A stretch of 64,000 nucleotides of DNA from Olsenella intestinalis (lineage in GTDB: Bacteria; Actinomycetota; Coriobacteriia; Coriobacteriales; Atopobiaceae): positions 372,001-436,000 of the forward strand of contig NZ_JALGRK010000002.1 of NCBI RefSeq assembly GCF_023276655.1, given 5' to 3'. Below the pieces are notes generated by a model, which did no database searches, was not told the origin of the DNA, and was given only the letters and a program-made list of their open reading frames with translations. The translations under genes and the position numbers were made by a program. Positions 28,107 through 40,175 of the stretch are shown here, in pieces. Positions within the stretch are counted from its first letter, which is position 1; each line of letters begins with the position of its first letter.

Positions 28107-28784
28107 CTAGCGCGCCGACCTGCGAAGAACCAGCTTGTTGTAGACGTCGATCGTGCCTGGGTAGAGGTAGCGCCCCGTTGCGACGACGTAGGTGATGCCG
28201 CCCGTGAAGGACTTCCAGAACACCTCATCGAGAGGAGCGTTGCCCACCAGGTCGCGGGTCTCCTGTATTCCTATCGTACCCCGTCGCAGCGGCTCGATGC
28301 CATCGGCGACGAAGACGACCATGTCGAGCGGGCTCATGTCGGCGTCCGCGGTCGTGTGGCGCTCGATCGCGCGGAACACCTCGGCAGGAAGCTCCGGGTA
28401 GAGGGCGGGCAGCTCGCGGGCCGCGACGATACCGTGCAGGAGCGGCTCGACGAGCTCGAAGTCGACGCCGAGGTCGACGCCGAGGTCGCGGGCGCGGCCG
28501 ATGAGCTCGCCTGCGGGCACGACCTTGTCCCAGTCGTGGAGGATGCCGCTGACGCGCGCGAGGAAGGGGTCGACGCCGTAGGTTACGGCGAGCGACTCGG
28601 CCGTGGTCGCGACGGAGAGCGAGTGCGCGAGGCGGCGGGGGTTGACGGCGGCCATTCGCGCGTCGAGGTCGCGCTCGAGCCTGCGGATGAGGGCGAGCTG
28701 ACCCTCGGTGTAGAGGCTCTTCTCGTCCGGCGAGGCGGGCGGGAGGTCGGGTGCGGTCGTGGGATCTGACGTGGGGTCTGACAT
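28107..28784 (-). CDS. yqeK: YqeK-type HD hydrolase, probable Ap4A hydrolase
   Basis: A 225-residue HD-domain protein with HSLSVATTAESLA, the metal-binding LHDWDKVVP, and the later H and D of ERHTTADADMSPLDMVVFVAD. The YqeK family hydrolyses diadenosine tetraphosphate symmetrically to ADP. The first ~45 residues are an extra Pro/Asp-rich segment. Position between nadD and rsfS is the conserved one. Confidence 0.9.
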   Translation of the reverse strand: MSDPTSDPTTAPDLPPASPDEKSLYTEGQLALIRRLERDLDARMAAVNPRRLAHSLSVATTAESLAVTYGVDPFLARVSGILHDWDKVVPAGELIGRARDLGVDLGVDFELVEPLLHGIVAARELPALYPELPAEVFRAIERHTTADADMSPLDMVVFVADGIEPLRRGTIGIQETRDLVGNAPLDEVFWKSFTGGITYVVATGRYLYPGTIDVYNKLVLRRSAR

Positions 28785-28807
28785 GCGGTTCTGGTGCCTT
28801 TCGGGAT

Positions 28808-29512
28808 CTAGCAGCCGTGCTGGAGCGAGTAGAGGTGGTGCTTGTGGATGTAGCCGACCACGGTGCCGGGCGTGAGGTAGCGCAGGCTCTGGCCCGCGCC
28901 GACGCGCTGGCGCAGGTAGCTCGAGGAGATGGCGAGCGCCGGGACCTCGAGGTAGGTGACGTCGAAGTCGAAGGGCGACTCGTCGACGATACGACGGGCG
29001 TGGCTGAGGTCGTAGCCAGGGCGCGTGGCGCCGACGAGGTGCGCGAGGCGGGCGATCTTGTCGGCGTCGCGCCAGGTCACGATCTCGGCGATGGCGTCGG
29101 CACCCGTGATGAAGTAGATCTCGACGTTGTCGGGGTAGATGGCGCTGAGGCGCTCGAGGGTGTCGGCCGTGTAGGTGATGCCGTCGCGATCGACCTCGAA
29201 GCGGCTCGCGAGGAAGTGCGGGTTGTCGGAGGTCGCCAAAAGCGTCATCGCATAGCGGTCCTCCCCCGCCGTCACGCCGCGGTCCTGCTTGAAGGCGGGA
29301 CGGCCCGCGGGCATGAACACGACGACGTCGAGGTCGAGGTCGTCGAAGGCCTGCTCGGCCGCGACGAGGTGGCCGTTGTGGATGGGGTCGAAGGTGCCGC
29401 CCATGATGCCGAGGCGGTAGGTTCGCGCGGGGTCCGAGCCGAGGAAGGGCAGGTCGGCCCTCTCGACGACCTCCTCGGCCATGCGCTCGATCTCGTCCTC
29501 ACCCAGAGCCAT
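28808..29512 (-). CDS. nadD: Nicotinate-nucleotide adenylyltransferase
   Basis: A 234-residue NadD that makes deamido-NAD from nicotinate mononucleotide and ATP. The nucleotidyl-transfer signature GIMGGTFDPIHNGHL and the C-terminal ISSSYLRQRVGAGQSLRYL are intact. About 30 extra N-terminal residues precede the Rossmann start; GGGAGGAAGC sits before the chosen ATG, nine bases after the proB stop. Confidence 0.95.
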   Translation of the reverse strand: MALGEDEIERMAEEVVERADLPFLGSDPARTYRLGIMGGTFDPIHNGHLVAAEQAFDDLDLDVVVFMPAGRPAFKQDRGVTAGEDRYAMTLLATSDNPHFLASRFEVDRDGITYTADTLERLSAIYPDNVEIYFITGADAIAEIVTWRDADKIARLAHLVGATRPGYDLSHARRIVDESPFDFDVTYLEVPALAISSSYLRQRVGAGQSLRYLTPGTVVGYIHKHHLYSLQHGC

Positions 29513-29521
29513 GCTTCCTCC

Positions 29522-30646
29522 CTAGAACACGAGCAGCTCGTCGCGGTGGATGGCGGGGGTGCCCGCCTTCTCCGGCATGAAGCGCTCGATGACGTCGAGC
29601 GAGAGGCCGCGGACGCGGACCATCTCATCGGCCGAGTAGCGCGAGACGCCGCGCCCGAGCAGGTTGCCCTCGGCGTCGAGGACGCTCACGACGTCGCCTG
29701 ACGCGAAGGTGCCCTCGACCTCGGTGACGCCGACGGGCAGGACCGAGGCGCCTCCCTCGACGACGGCGCGGCGGGCGCCCGCATCGAGGGTGAGCGAGCC
29801 GCGGGCCATCTCGGCGAGGCCGATCCAGAGCTTGCGGGCGCTCTCGTGCGGGGCGTCGGCGGTGGGCTCGAAGCGCGTGCCGATGTGCTCGCCGTGCACG
29901 GCGTCGACGAAGGAGCCCTCGAGGCGGCCGCGGCAGATGGTGGTGGGGATGCCGGCGACCATGGTCGCGCGGGCGGCGCGGACCTTCGACGCCATGCCGC
30001 CGGTGCCGACGGCAGACGACGAGCCTCCTGCCATGGCCGCGAGCTCGGGCGTGATCCTCTCGACGAGCTCGACGAGCTGGGCGTCGGGGTCGGTCGCGGG
30101 ATTGGCCGTGAAGAGGCCGTCCACGTCGGAGAGGATCACGTAGCGGTCGGCGTTGAGCATCGTCGCGACGATGGCGCCGAGCATGTCGTTGTCGCCGAAG
30201 TTCATCTCGGCGACGGAGATGGTGTCGTTCTCGTTGATGACCGGGATCGCGCCGAGCTCGATGAGCCGGCCGAGGGTGTTGCGGGCGTTGAGGTAGCCCT
30301 CGCGGTCGGTGAGGTCGCGACGCGTGAGGAGGACCTGGCCGCAGGGGATGTCGAAGCGGGCGAGCAGGTCGGCGTAGACCTCGGTGAGGGCGGCCTGGCC
30401 GGCGGCCGCGCAGGCCTGGCGGCCGGGCGTGTCGCCGGGGCGCTCGGTCAGGCCGAGGCGCTCCATGCCGGCGGCGACCGCGCCCGATGAGACGATCACG
30501 ACGTGGTAGCCGTCCTCGTGCAGGCGGGCCGCCTGCTCGCAGAGCGAACCGATGAACGCACGGTCGGGACGACCCGCGTCGTCGACGAGGGTCGTGGAGC
30601 CGATCTTGACGACGACAACGCCGGGGGCGTCGAACACACCTTCCAC
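29522..30646 (-). CDS. proB: Glutamate 5-kinase
   Basis: A 374-residue ProB, the first step of proline synthesis. The amino-acid kinase domain (VVVVKIGSTTLVDDAG, then VINENDTISVAEMNFGDND) is followed by a C-terminal PUA domain from about residue 275. The start is GTG 30646, two bases after the obg stop, with GGAGGAG inside obg. No proA is present in the window. Confidence 0.95.
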   Translation of the reverse strand: MEGVFDAPGVVVVKIGSTTLVDDAGRPDRAFIGSLCEQAARLHEDGYHVVIVSSGAVAAGMERLGLTERPGDTPGRQACAAAGQAALTEVYADLLARFDIPCGQVLLTRRDLTDREGYLNARNTLGRLIELGAIPVINENDTISVAEMNFGDNDMLGAIVATMLNADRYVILSDVDGLFTANPATDPDAQLVELVERITPELAAMAGGSSSAVGTGGMASKVRAARATMVAGIPTTICRGRLEGSFVDAVHGEHIGTRFEPTADAPHESARKLWIGLAEMARGSLTLDAGARRAVVEGGASVLPVGVTEVEGTFASGDVVSVLDAEGNLLGRGVSRYSADEMVRVRGLSLDVIERFMPEKAGTPAIHRDELLVF

Positions 30647-30648
30647 GG

Positions 30649-32124
<1,476 letters not shown>

Positions 32125-32198
32125 TTAGTGCCTCTACATAGCCTTGTCATCGTAAAACAAATGACCGACTCATGCTGGGACGGGTGCCAAGGTCGCTC

Positions 32199-32945
32199 CT
32201 AGAACGCCGCCCCAAGCACAATAACCACAAGGCACAGGCCGAGAAGAGCCACGTCCCTGGCCCGCATCGGGTAGCGCTTGTATGAGGAGTCGCGCCCGCG
32301 GAGGTAGAACCCGCGCTGCTCGGCCGCGAGGGCCGTCGCGTCGGCTCGCCCCACCGCGCCGATGAGCATCGGCGCGACGAGGGGGACCGTCAGACGCAGG
32401 CGCCTGACGGGGTTCGGCGAGTCCACCTCGAGGCCGCGGGCCGTCTGGGCCTCGACGATGCGGGCCATCTCCTGCGCGAGGATCGGCACGAAGCGCAGGG
32501 CGCAGGTGATCGCGAACGCGTATCGATACGGCAGGTGGAGCACCTCGACCGCGGCGTTGGTGAGGTCGGACATGCGGGTCACGGACAGCATGAGGACGAG
32601 CGGCATGGCGAAGGCGACGAGGCGGAGCGCCACGTGCGCGCCGAGGTCGAGCCCGCGGTCGGTCACCCAGAGGATGACCGGCTCGCCCGAGCGGACGATG
32701 GCGGTCTGCACGATAAGCATCAGGGCCGCAAGCACCGCAAGGGCGCGCACGAGTGCGAGGGCGCGACCGCCCACCCCGGCATAGACGGCGCCGAGAAGGA
32801 CGACGGCGATGATCGCGAGCAGCGTCGGAATGTGCGCGGCGAGCGACGTGGCCACGCAGAGTGAGGCGGCAAGCGCGAGCTTGGCCACGGGGTTCGCACG
32901 GTGCAGGACCGTGCTGCCCTGGGAGTATTCGAAGAGGCCGACCAC
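32199..32945 (-). CDS. ecfT: ECF transporter transmembrane subunit EcfT
   Basis: A 248-residue integral membrane coupling subunit. Four to five membrane segments lie in the first half and one near the C-terminus. The cytoplasmic coupling-helix region has the typical Ala-Arg-Gly pair motifs (EAQTARGLE, and EQRGFYLRG). I start at GTG 32945, which overlaps the TAG of the ATPase gene by one base, with AGAGGGG upstream. A longer reading from 33209 lies inside the ATPase gene and is Arg-rich noise. Confidence 0.9.
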   Translation of the reverse strand: MVGLFEYSQGSTVLHRANPVAKLALAASLCVATSLAAHIPTLLAIIAVVLLGAVYAGVGGRALALVRALAVLAALMLIVQTAIVRSGEPVILWVTDRGLDLGAHVALRLVAFAMPLVLMLSVTRMSDLTNAAVEVLHLPYRYAFAITCALRFVPILAQEMARIVEAQTARGLEVDSPNPVRRLRLTVPLVAPMLIGAVGRADATALAAEQRGFYLRGRDSSYKRYPMRARDVALLGLCLVVIVLGAAF

Positions 32946-34810
32946 TAGCGCACCATCCCCTCTGCCACCCGCGCGAGCTCGCGCGGGTCCGACACGCCGG
33001 AAAATGCCTCGAACCCGGCCTGGGCGAGGCGACCCGCGACGTCGGCCACCTGGGGCGCGGCGACGCGAGCGCGAGCCAGGAGGTCCGAGCGCGAGAAGAC
33101 CTCGCCCGCGGCGCCGTCGGCCAGCACGCGCCCCTCGGCCATGACGACCAGACGCGTCGCGAAGTCGGACACGACCTCCATGTCGTGGCAGACCATGACG
33201 ACGGCGCAACCTCCCTGCCTCGCCTCGTCCACGGCGCCCATGACCGTCTTACGCTCGCGGGCGTCGAGCCCGCTCGTCGGCTCGTCGAGCACGAGCAGGC
33301 GCGGCTCGCGGGCCATGGCCGAGGCGAGGGCGACGACCTGCCGCCGGCCGCGAGGGAGCGCGAAGGGCGCGGCCTCGGCCGGGAGGCCGAGGCGCTCGAC
33401 GGCACCACGCGCACGCTCTCGCGCCTCTGTCGGATCGACCCCCTGCAGGACGAGGCCGAAGGTGACCTCGTCGAGGACGGTCTGGCGGCAGATCTGGTGG
33501 TCGGGGTTCTGGAAGAGGGTCGAGACGTGGCGGGCGACCTCGCTCGCACGGGCGCGGCGCACATCGAGCCCGCAGACCGTGACCTCGCCCGACGTGGGCC
33601 TGAGCAGCCCCGCGACGAGCTTGGTGAGCGTGGTCTTGCCCGCGCCGTTCTCCCCCACCACGGCGACGATCTCGCCGGGACGGACGTCGAGGTCGACGGA
33701 GCTCACGGCGACGCGGCCGCGCTCATAGCCGTACGAGACGTCCCGGAGGCGGAGCACGGGCTCCCCCGTGACGGGCGGGCATGGCGCCTTGCCGGCGCGA
33801 CCCCGCGAGGCACGCATGGGCGCGGCGGGGCCGGCAGCGACGGCGCAAGGAAGCGCCTCGAGCAGGCCCGCGACGGCCTCGTCCACCGTGAGGAAGCTCT
33901 TCTCGGCGGGAAACGCGCCCGCCTGGGAGAGAAGGTCGGAGACGAGCGTCACGCGGGGGCGGTCGACGCCGGCCTCGCGCAGGGCACCCCTTCGCGCGAA
34001 GACGGAGCGCGGCGAGCCGTCGAGGACGACGTGGCCGCCGTCGAGGACGACCACGCGGTCCGAGAACTCGGCAAGAAGGGCGGCCTTCTGCTCGACGACG
34101 ATGACCGTGATGCCGGAGTCGTTGAGGTCGCGCAGGGTCTGGAAGACCATGCGCGAGGACGCGGGGTCCAGGGCCGCCGTCGGCTCGTCGAGCACGAGCA
34201 CCTTGGGGCGAAGCGCCAGGATCGCGGCGATGGCGACCTTCTGCTTCTGGCCGCCCGAGAGCGTGGCGATGTCGCGCGAGCGAAGGTCCGCGATGCCGCA
34301 GGCGTCGAGGGCCCAGGCGAGGCGCGCCTCGACCTGGTCGCGCGGGACGCCGAAGTTCTCGAGCCCGAAGAGGAGCTCGTCCTCGACGCCCGCGGCGACC
34401 ATCTGGGAGTCGATGTCCTGCAGGACCGACCCCACGACGCGCGAGACGTCGGTGAGGCCGACCTCGCAGGTGTCCATGCCGTCGACGGTGGCGGTGCCGC
34501 GGAAGGTGCCGGCGAAGTGGTGAGGCGCGGCACCCGAGACGACCGAGCAGAGCGTGGACTTGCCAGCACCCGAGGGGCCGATAACGCCGACGAAGGAGCC
34601 GGGCTCCACGGAGAGACTGACGTCACGCAGGGCGAACGTGGGCTCGCCCTCGTAGCAGAAGCTGACGTGGTCGAGCGAGACGACGGGCCCCGCCTCGGCG
34701 CCGGCCTGGTGACTGGGCTCGGGCTCGGTGTAGGCGAGTGGCACCACAGCGGTCTCGCACTCGGCACGTCGGCTCTTCTCGGCCACGCGCGTGGGAAGCG
34801 TAATGGACAC
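32945..34810 (-). CDS. Fused double-ATPase of ECF transporter (EcfA1-EcfA2)
   Basis: A ~621-residue protein with two ABC ATPase domains in one chain. The first has Walker A GPSGAGKST (about residue 77), LSGGQKQKVAIA and LVLDEPTAALD. The second has Walker A GENGAGKTT (about residue 390) and LLVLDEPTSGLD, but its signature reads LPRGRRQVVALA instead of LSGGQ. Usually EcfA and EcfA' are separate polypeptides. The chain powers uptake with EcfT and the S subunit. I prefer GTG 34810 over GTG 34816 because AAGGAG then sits eight bases away. Three decamer-like sites in this operon encode EKS or ALL. Confidence 0.9.
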   Translation of the reverse strand: MSITLPTRVAEKSRRAECETAVVPLAYTEPEPSHQAGAEAGPVVSLDHVSFCYEGEPTFALRDVSLSVEPGSFVGVIGPSGAGKSTLCSVVSGAAPHHFAGTFRGTATVDGMDTCEVGLTDVSRVVGSVLQDIDSQMVAAGVEDELLFGLENFGVPRDQVEARLAWALDACGIADLRSRDIATLSGGQKQKVAIAAILALRPKVLVLDEPTAALDPASSRMVFQTLRDLNDSGITVIVVEQKAALLAEFSDRVVVLDGGHVVLDGSPRSVFARRGALREAGVDRPRVTLVSDLLSQAGAFPAEKSFLTVDEAVAGLLEALPCAVAAGPAAPMRASRGRAGKAPCPPVTGEPVLRLRDVSYGYERGRVAVSSVDLDVRPGEIVAVVGENGAGKTTLTKLVAGLLRPTSGEVTVCGLDVRRARASEVARHVSTLFQNPDHQICRQTVLDEVTFGLVLQGVDPTEARERARGAVERLGLPAEAAPFALPRGRRQVVALASAMAREPRLLVLDEPTSGLDARERKTVMGAVDEARQGGCAVVMVCHDMEVVSDFATRLVVMAEGRVLADGAAGEVFSRSDLLARARVAAPQVADVAGRLAQAGFEAFSGVSDPRELARVAEGMVR

Positions 34811-34835
34811 GGTCACGACTCCTTCCGGCGTTGCG

Positions 34836-35387
34836 CTAGCGCCTGACGGCCTTCTTGAGGGGCAGGTAGAGCGCCTGCACGACGACGCCGTTGAAGGCGG
34901 CCGTGCCGAAGACGATGGGCAGCATCGCGAGGATGGCGAGCGCGTCGGCCTTGAGGAAGACCGTAGTCGCCAGCGACGCGAAGATGAGGCCGGAGACTGC
35001 CGTGGTGGCGAAGGCGCCGACGAAGGGAATGACTCCCCTGGGGCCGCGCTCGCCCGTCATGATGACGATGGTCGCCATCAGGACCGACGCGGGAAGGTCG
35101 CAGACGTACTCGAGGCCGGGGATGGACGTCGTGAGCTGGATGACGGTCGCCGCAAGAAGGCCGATGACGGCGGCCTGGGCGCGCGTCGGGCGGAGCAGCA
35201 GGATCGCGAGGCAGTACGAGGAGATGACGAACTCGGGCTGGATGCCGGTGATCGCGAGCGCCTTGCCGACGGTCAGGTTGAGGATGAAGCCGGCGGCGAG
35301 CAGGATCGCGACGAGGACGAGGGCGCCGACGTCGAGGCCGGCGGCCTTGGTGGTGGTGACGGTGCGGGTCTGCGTAGTTTCGGACAT
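34836..35387 (-). CDS. ECF substrate-binding subunit, predicted tryptophan uptake
   Basis: A 183-residue membrane protein with about six hydrophobic segments (ALVLVAILLAAGFILNL, FVISSYCLAILLL, and others), immediately upstream of the ECF ATPase and in the same operon. Size and hydrophobicity fit an S component, the part that decides the substrate. Sequence alone does not name the ligand for me. The Trp-codon attenuator in its leader points to tryptophan or a close relative. Start is ATG 35387 with AGGAGG upstream; a longer reading crosses into the leader. Confidence 0.75.
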   Translation of the reverse strand: MSETTQTRTVTTTKAAGLDVGALVLVAILLAAGFILNLTVGKALAITGIQPEFVISSYCLAILLLRPTRAQAAVIGLLAATVIQLTTSIPGLEYVCDLPASVLMATIVIMTGERGPRGVIPFVGAFATTAVSGLIFASLATTVFLKADALAILAMLPIVFGTAAFNGVVVQALYLPLKKAVRR

Positions 35388-35439
35388 GGGTTCCTCCTGG
35401 TGACTTCGAATGCGACGGATGGACCTGGGACATAGACAC

Positions 35440-35474
35440 AAAAAAGACGACCCCCGACCAACTCGGGAGTCGCC
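35440..35474 (-). terminator. Attenuator terminator of the ECF operon
   Basis: On the minus strand GGCGACTCCCGA, loop GTTGG, TCGGGGGTCGTC forms a 12-bp stem with two G-U pairs, followed by TTTTTTG. It lies between the leader peptide (stop at 35505) and the S-subunit ATG (35387). Its loop and 3' arm (35464-35452, GAGTTGGTCGGGG) can instead pair with CCTCGGTCAACTC at 35520-35508 over 13 positions, which would disrupt the terminator. Confidence 0.85.
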
Positions 35475-35504
35475 TTGGCTTTTGTCTATGCGGCAGCGAT
35501 CGGC

Positions 35505-35567
35505 TCAGAGTTGACCGAGGGAAGGAAGTCCATGCCACCACCAGTTCTGGCGCGCGCGTGCGAGCAT
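35505..35567 (-). CDS. Tryptophan leader peptide with three consecutive Trp codons
   Basis: A 20-residue peptide, MLARARQNWWWHGLPSLGQL, from ATG 35565-35567, with a strong GGGGAGGTG site six bases upstream. TGG-TGG-TGG occupies 35543-35535. Asn followed by three Trp is the pattern of known actinobacterial trp leader peptides. A ribosome stalled at the Trp codons would leave 35520-35508 free to form the antiterminator. A ribosome reaching the stop would cover it and let the terminator form. It therefore regulates the ECF operon by charged tRNA-Trp supply. Confidence 0.88.
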   Translation of the reverse strand: MLARARQNWWWHGLPSLGQL

Positions 35568-35682
35568 GTTCTTCACCTCCCCTTCCTCTGGTCGATTGCC
35601 GTTGCGCGGAAATCTACCAGAGACACCGGGCACGGTCCCCGCCGCCGAAGGATGCGAAATCACACCGAAACAATGGGCACGC

Positions 35683-35717
35683 AAAAAAAGAGAGCCTCCC
35701 CTGCTGGGAAGGCTCTC
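35683..35717 (-). terminator. Intrinsic terminator of rplU-rpmA
   Basis: On the minus strand GAGAGCCTTCCC, loop AGCA, GGGGAGGCTCTC is followed by seven T residues, 22 bases after the rpmA stop. It separates the ribosomal operon from the ECF operon, which must have its own promoter within 35568-35682. TAGATT on the minus strand near 35612-35617 is a weak -10 candidate. Confidence 0.9.
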
Positions 35718-35738
35718 GAACACGCTATATGCCTTGAA

Positions 35739-35987
35739 CTAGGCGGTGCGCACGTGCACGTAGTGCTTGGCGCCCTTGGTGAACTCGACGGTGCCGTCGG
35801 CGAGGGCGAACAGGGTGTCGTCCTTGCCGCGACCGACGTTCTCGCCGGGGGTGATGTGCGTGCCGCGCTGGCGGACGATGATCTGCCCGGTCTTCACGGC
35901 CTGGCCGCCGAAGATCTTGGTGCCGAGGCGCTGGGCGTTGGAGTCACGGCCGTTACGGGAGGATCCGAGGCCTTTCTTGTGAGCCAT
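35739..35987 (-). CDS. rpmA: 50S ribosomal protein L27
   Basis: An 82-residue L27 that begins [20 protein letters not shown]. The protein starts directly with the mature AHKKG sequence and has no cleavable N-terminal extension. The C-terminal [13 protein letters not shown] is typical. It follows rplU by 33 bases in the same operon. Confidence 0.98.
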   Translation of the reverse strand: MAHKKGLGSSRNGRDSNAQRLGTKIFGGQAVKTGQIIVRQRGTHITPGENVGRGKDDTLFALADGTVEFTKGAKHYVHVRTA

Positions 35988-36020
35988 TGTCTTACCTGCC
36001 TATCTACTCAAAGTGAAAAA

Positions 36021-36389
36021 CTACTCGGACGCCTTGGCCGACTCGTCCTTGGTGGAGGCAGCCTTGGAGGCGGAGGTCCTGGTGGTGGGCATAGAGGTGA
36101 CCTTAATCTTGGTCAGCATCTGGCGGTGGCCCTTGGTGCGGTGGTAGCGCTTGCGCTTCTTGAGCTTGAAGACGAGAACCTTCTCGCCCTTGAACTGCTC
36201 GACGACCTCGCAGGTGACCTTCTTCTTAGCGAGCGTGGCAGCGTCAACGACAGTCTTCTTGCCGTCATTCAGCATGAGGACGTCAAGCTTGACCTTGTCG
36301 CCAGGCTGCGCGTCGAGCTTCTCGACGTCGAGGACGTCGCCCTTGGCAACCTTATACTGCTTGCCACCAGTGGTAACGATTGCGTACAT
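36021..36389 (-). CDS. rplU: 50S ribosomal protein L21
   Basis: A 122-residue L21. MYAIVTTGGKQYKVAKGD is the canonical start at ATG 36387-36389, and AAGGG lies ten bases upstream inside a short upstream reading. KLKKRKRYHRTKGHRQ is the RNA-binding region. The last ~22 residues are a Ser/Ala/Lys-rich extension beyond the normal end. Confidence 0.97.
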   Translation of the reverse strand: MYAIVTTGGKQYKVAKGDVLDVEKLDAQPGDKVKLDVLMLNDGKKTVVDAATLAKKKVTCEVVEQFKGEKVLVFKLKKRKRYHRTKGHRQMLTKIKVTSMPTTRTSASKAASTKDESAKASE

Positions 36390-36430
36390 TTGGTAACCCT
36401 TCATTACTGGTTTTAGTGCAACAGCAACAC

Positions 36431-36459
36431 ATCTTACTAGCCATGACCTGCCTAGTCAA
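36431..36459 (-). promoter_or_regulatory. Housekeeping promoter of rplU-rpmA
   Basis: On the minus strand TTGACT (36459-36454), 17 bases, then TAAGAT (36436-36431) closely match the sigma-70-type consensus. About 40 bases separate the -10 from the L21 ATG. This is the best promoter match I found in the window. Confidence 0.85.
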
Positions 36460-36530
36460 CGAAAAAAGATAGTTCACAGGCACATCACGCCTTGCCTAGG
36501 ATAGCGGCCTTTCTGGCCGAGGGTGCCCAG

Positions 36531-37227
36531 CTACAGGGCATTCACGAGATGCCCATCATCGGCCTCGTGCCACTGGCCCACGCGCGCGACGCGAAGCGCG
36601 GGCGCGCCAGCCTCGGCCTCTGAGGCGCCCATGCGGGCGAAGGCGGCGTCGAGCAGCACCTGCGGGCGCAGAGCGCCGGCGTTCGACGAGCGGGTCTCGA
36701 GGGACATCACCTGGCGGCCGTCGACCTCGTCGAGGGTCCAGCCCACGAGCGCGCTCGAGAGGTCGATGTGCTTGGGCTTGTCGCCGCGCAGGTACTCGAG
36801 GTCGCCCTCGCCGCGAAGCTCGGCGAGGACCTGGTCGAGGGCCGCGGCATCGACGTCGCGGCCGAGGAACTCGACGCGCCAGAGGGCGCGGGTCAGCCAG
36901 GCCTCGAGGGCGGGCAGGCTGCGGTCGACGTAGGCGGCGTCCTGGGGTGCGAGCGCGGCGGGCGTCGCGGCCACGAGCATCTCCAGGGCCCTGGACGCCT
37001 CGATCTTCTCGGTGAGCATGAGATCGAAGTACTCGCACTCCGAGGAGGCGCCGACGGGCAGGGCCTGCGAGAATTGCAGGCGCATGCGGCGGGCGAAGCC
37101 GTTGCCGACGGCGAAGGGCACGCCCGAGCGGCGGATCGAGCGGTTGTGCGTGTTGATGACCTCGAGGTGGCCGAGGAACGCCAGGCGGCCGTCCTTCTTA
37201 TAGCGGACGCGCAGGCGCGGCTGGGGA

Positions 37228-37241
<14 letters not shown>
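36531..37241 (-). CDS. DUF2344 / radical-SAM-associated protein
   Basis: A 236-residue protein beginning PQPRLRVRYKKDGRLAFLGHLEVINTHNR, the hallmark of the DUF2344 (TIGR03936) family that is partnered or fused with TIGR03960 radical SAM proteins. FAVGNGFARRMRLQFSQALPVG is another conserved stretch. The ATG at 37239-37241 lies within the last 14 bases of the radical SAM gene, so the two are translationally coupled. The function is unknown; in some lineages the two domains form a single polypeptide. Confidence 0.85.
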
Positions 37242-39110
<1,869 letters not shown>

Positions 39111-39114
<4 letters not shown>

Positions 39115-40145
39115 TGCTGCTGGCCAATCGTGAGGTAGTCGTCTGCGGGCTGGGATGCAGGAAGGGCGGATGCGGCCTCGACGACCTGCGCCGCGGGCTC
39201 GGTCGCGGCCGGGGCGGGGCGCGCCTCTCCCCTGGCGACGCGCGCGACGTCGGCGGCCGAGCGCGAGAGCTGGGTGATCGTGTCGCGGACGCGCTCGACG
39301 CCCTGGCGGGGGCTGGGCGCGTCGGGGTTGAAGCGAAGCGAGAGCGCCTGCCCGGTGGCGACGGTGCCTGCGTAGCCGACGGCGCCCTTGAGCAGCCAGC
39401 CGACGCCCGGCACGAGCCCGACGAGGGTGCGGGCGACGTAGCGGTAGAGCAGGCCGACGCCGAAGACGCCGCCGATGTCGGCCAGGCGCTCGACCGAGAT
39501 GGGCTGACCGTGGCAGGCGGCGATGTCGAGCGCGAGGCGGATCTGGTTCACGCACATGATCGGGAAGTCGGCGCCCGGGATGATCTGCACGGCGCCGACC
39601 GCGGCGTTCTCGAGGGCGCACGAGCCTACGACCTCGCTCACGGCGGCCTTGCGGCAGAAGGGGAAGTTCGCGGCGAGGGCTATTCTCTTCTCGGCGGCGG
39701 CACCCACGATCCAGGTGGCGATGCGCGACGCGAGGGCGTCGGCCGAGGCGACGGAGATGACGTCGATGAGGGCGGCCACGGTCTCGGGGAGCTGGGGGCG
39801 ACGCACGTCAAGCGAGCTCTCGACGACGAGCGCGACCGGGCAGCCGCAGCGCGCGACCTCCTCGGCGATTGCCTGGGAGCCCGCGGCGTCGGCACCCGCG
39901 AGCACGACGGCCGCGTCGAAGCGACGCGAGGCGACCAGCGCGCGGTCGAGCCCTCCGACGCGAACGACCGAGGTGCCGAGCTCGGGCACGAAGGCGTGCT
40001 TGAGGGCGAGGGCGCGCTCGGGCGCCGCGGTGGGGTCGACGAGCAGGAGCACGGCGACCTCTGCGGTGCGCTGGCTCTCGCTCGCGCGCCCGGCGCTCAC
40101 GACGCTTGCCACGTCTCCCAAGGAGACCCTTCTCTTACGTGCCAT
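39111..40145 (-). CDS. DUF697-domain membrane-associated protein
   Basis: A 344-residue protein with three parts. Residues ~25-160 resemble a GTPase-like alpha/beta fold without a recognisable P-loop. Residues ~175-285 match the DUF697 pattern (hydrophobic helices around VQIIPGADFPIMCVNQIRLA and LVPGVGWLLKGAVGYAG). The tail is Ala/Pro-rich. Such proteins associate with membranes, and their biochemical role is unknown. It lies between rodA and the radical SAM gene, overlapping the latter by four bases. Confidence 0.7.
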
Positions 40146-40175
40146 ACGACTCCCCTGCCCGATGCCCCGGCGCGG

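Noticed and set aside
32199-33209. EcfT with an 88-residue N-terminal extension
   Set aside because: The extension lies inside the ATPase gene and is Arg-rich noise; GTG 32945 with AGAGGGG upstream gives a normal-length protein.
35400-35580. T-box or metabolite riboswitch ahead of the ECF operon
   Set aside because: I found no T-box consensus and no aptamer I recognise, whereas a translated Trp leader peptide with antiterminator and terminator explains the whole region.
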